This document shows positions 42,890-44,716 of a stretch of 44,716 nt of DNA, in pieces. Position 1 is the stretch's first letter. Each line of letters begins with the position of its first letter. Origin of the DNA: Gammaproteobacteria bacterium (GTDB taxonomy: Bacteria > Pseudomonadota > Gammaproteobacteria > UBA4575); assembly GCA_028279275.1 (NCBI GenBank), contig JANQOB010000007.1, positions 1 to 44,716 on the forward strand. Reading direction: 5' to 3'. The notes below the pieces were generated by a model, which worked only from the letters and a program-made list of their open reading frames with translations, did no database searches and had not been told where the DNA came from. The translations under genes were made by a program, and so were the position numbers.

Positions 42890-44716
42890 ATGCCTACCAT
42901 TACTCTTCCCGACGGAACTCAAAAACAATTTGATCACCCTGTCACTATTCAACAAGTAGCAGAATCAATTGGTCCTGGTTTAGCGAAAGCAACCATTGCT
43001 GGGCGAATTGATGGAGAGCTTGCCGATGCATGTGTTGAAATTGATAACGATGCAAACGTAGAAATCGTTACCAACAAAGATCAAGATGGTATCGATATTA
43101 TTCGTCACTCCTTTGCGCATTTAATGGGACATGCGATTAAGCAACTGTATCCCACTGCAAAAATGGCAATCGGTCCGGTAATCGAAAACGGCTTCTATTA
43201 TGACGTTGAATTTGAGCGCGCATTTACTCCCGAAGATTTGGAAGCCATCGAAAAGCGCATGGGTGAATTAATTAAAAAAGATTACGACGTTATTCGCAAA
43301 GTTGTGTCACGTGATGAAGCGGTAGCAGCATTTAAAGAACGTAATGAAGATTACAAAGTAGAAATTGCATCGGAAATACCGGATGGTGAAATTATCGCGT
43401 TGTATCACCATGAAGAATACACCGACATGTGTCGAGGTCCACACGTGCCAAACACAAGACATTTGCGTGCCTTTAAATTAACTAAACTTGCCGGTGCGTA
43501 TTGGCGTGGTGATTCAAATAATAAGATGTTGCAACGCATATATGGCACTGCTTGGGCTGACAAGAAACAACTAAAACAATATTTATCGCAACTTGAAGAA
43601 GCTGAAAAACGTGATCATCGAAAGCTTGGTCGTCAAATGGATTTGTTTCACTTTCAAGAAGAAGCGCCTGGCATGGTGTTTTGGCATGATCGAGGATTCA
43701 AACTTTACACACTTGTTGAAACTTATTTGCGTGAAAAAATTCGCGAACATGGTTATCAAGAAGTGCTTACTCCACAAATTTTAGATCGTAAGCTTTGGGA
43801 AAAGTCAGGGCACTGGGACAAATTTGGCGACATGATTTTTGCCACCCAATCTGAAAATCGGGAATATGCGATAAAGCCCATGAATTGTCCCGGGCATGTG
43901 CAAATCTATAATCAAGGTTTAAAAAGTTATCGAGATTTACCTTTCAAGATTTCCGAATTTGGCTTGGTTCATCGTAATGAGCCGTCCGGTACCTTGCATG
44001 GTTTAATGCGCGGCCGGCGTTTTGTTCAGGATGACGCACATGTTTTTTGTACACGCGAGCAATTACAAAAAGAAATAGCTGAACTTATTCAACTGACATT
44101 CGATGTATACAAAGATTTTGGTTTTGAGAATATTGAACTTGCCTTGTCGACCCGACCTGAAAGGCGAGTGGGTGCTGATGAATTGTGGGATGAAGCCGAA
44201 CTAGCTCTTGAGCAAGCATTTAAGAATCAGAATTTGGATTATAAATTGCAACCTGGTGAAGGTGCTTTTTATGGGCCCAAAATTGAGTTTACTTTGCGGG
44301 ATTGCATAGGCAGAGCCTGGCAATGCGGCACCATCCAGGTGGACTTTTCCATGCCGGGACGTCTAGATGCTACTTATGTCGCGGAGGATGGTTCCAAGCA
44401 GGTGCCGGTGATGATCCATCGCGCGATTTTGGGTTCTTTGGAGCGTTTCATTGGGATTTTGATAGAAAATTATGCGGGAGATTTACCCTTCTGGTTGGCA
44501 CCTGTACAAGCGGTAATAATGAATATTACGGATAAACACAGTGATTATGTGCTCGAAGTGCAAGAAATGCTTAAAAATCAAGGGTTCAGGGTCATTTCTG
44601 ACTTGAGAAATGAGAAAATTGGCTTTAAGATTCGCGAGCACACGATTACCCACATACCTTATATGTTGGTGGCAGGTGATCGTGAAGTCGAAGCGAATCA
44701 GCTGGCCGTTCGTACG
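42890..44716 (+). CDS. thrS: Threonine-tRNA ligase, N-terminal and catalytic parts (3' truncated by window)
   Basis: Charges tRNA-Thr. The frame is open for 609 codons to the window end; about 30 residues are missing compared with the 642-residue E. coli enzyme. An N-terminal TGS domain (about 1-62, [20 protein letters not shown]), then the editing domain with [28 protein letters not shown] metal site ([14 protein letters not shown]), and the class II catalytic core with [13 protein letters not shown] (zinc-ligand cysteine) and [15 protein letters not shown] are intact. The start is supported by GGAAAAA upstream and the family N-terminus. In gammaproteobacteria it is usually followed by infC, rpmI, rplT and pheST. 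Confidence 0.97.
   Translation, partial: MPTITLPDGTQKQFDHPVTIQQVAESIGPGLAKATIAGRIDGELADACVEIDNDANVEIVTNKDQDGIDIIRHSFAHLMGHAIKQLYPTAKMAIGPVIENGFYYDVEFERAFTPEDLEAIEKRMGELIKKDYDVIRKVVSRDEAVAAFKERNEDYKVEIASEIPDGEIIALYHHEEYTDMCRGPHVPNTRHLRAFKLTKLAGAYWRGDSNNKMLQRIYGTAWADKKQLKQYLSQLEEAEKRDHRKLGRQMDLFHFQEEAPGMVFWHDRGFKLYTLVETYLREKIREHGYQEVLTPQILDRKLWEKSGHWDKFGDMIFATQSENREYAIKPMNCPGHVQIYNQGLKSYRDLPFKISEFGLVHRNEPSGTLHGLMRGRRFVQDDAHVFCTREQLQKEIAELIQLTFDVYKDFGFENIELALSTRPERRVGADELWDEAELALEQAFKNQNLDYKLQPGEGAFYGPKIEFTLRDCIGRAWQCGTIQVDFSMPGRLDATYVAEDGSKQVPVMIHRAILGSLERFIGILIENYAGDLPFWLAPVQAVIMNITDKHSDYVLEVQEMLKNQGFRVISDLRNEKIGFKIREHTITHIPYMLVAGDREVEANQLAVRT

Noticed and set aside
44302..44535. 77-codon frame in the thrS catalytic region
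   Set aside because: It is a shadow of thrS in another frame.

Overview
The window is chromosomal DNA of an AT-rich gammaproteobacterium. The gene order gyrA, serC, pheA, tyrA, aroA, cmk, rpsA, ihfB, lapA, lapB, pyrF, then galU, and later aatA, uvrB, tRNA-Val, thrS is a gammaproteobacterial housekeeping arrangement, and LapA/LapB point to a lipopolysaccharide-bearing Gram-negative. I cannot name the genus from the sequence. Both ends are cut inside genes (gyrA at the left, thrS at the right).

Region 1 (1-16.4 kb) is core metabolism: the gyrase A C-terminus, the serC/aromatic amino acid/rpsA/ihfB superoperon, lapAB, pyrF, a ComEA-like helix-hairpin-helix protein and galU. Between serC and pheA, where these genes are usually adjacent, sits a minus-strand island (2.2-6.4 kb) with a UDP-sugar 4-epimerase, a nucleotide-sugar dehydrogenase and an exosortase-A-type PLP decarboxylase, pointing to exopolysaccharide synthesis.

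Region 2 (16.5-36.5 kb) is an accessory block that reads as an oxygen- and stress-responsive regulon. Its control genes are a heme-PAS histidine kinase of FixL type, a FixJ response regulator, a lone degenerate receiver domain and an FNR protein with four correctly spaced cluster cysteines. Around them are four related monoheme cytochrome c genes (one split by an in-frame TAA), two universal stress proteins, an Hsp20, a formate/nitrite-type channel, an amino-acid permease, a CbpM-like protein, CHAD and DUF4010 proteins, a K+ channel and several small membrane proteins. Sites matching TTGAT-N4-ATCAA (three perfect, six with one or two mismatches) lie in front of these genes, most of them 57-83 bases from the proposed starts. 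The whole looks like a hypoxia/survival regulon resembling in content the mycobacterial DosR regulon but built from FixLJ and FNR parts. A cardiolipin synthase and a patatin-like lipase close the block.

Region 3 (36.4-44.7 kb) has tRNA-Asn with a phage-type BRO-N gene beside it, then aatA, uvrB, tRNA-Val(GAC), a PH-domain membrane protein, a small secreted protein and the 5' part of thrS. No rRNA genes, CRISPR arrays or intact insertion sequences were seen.
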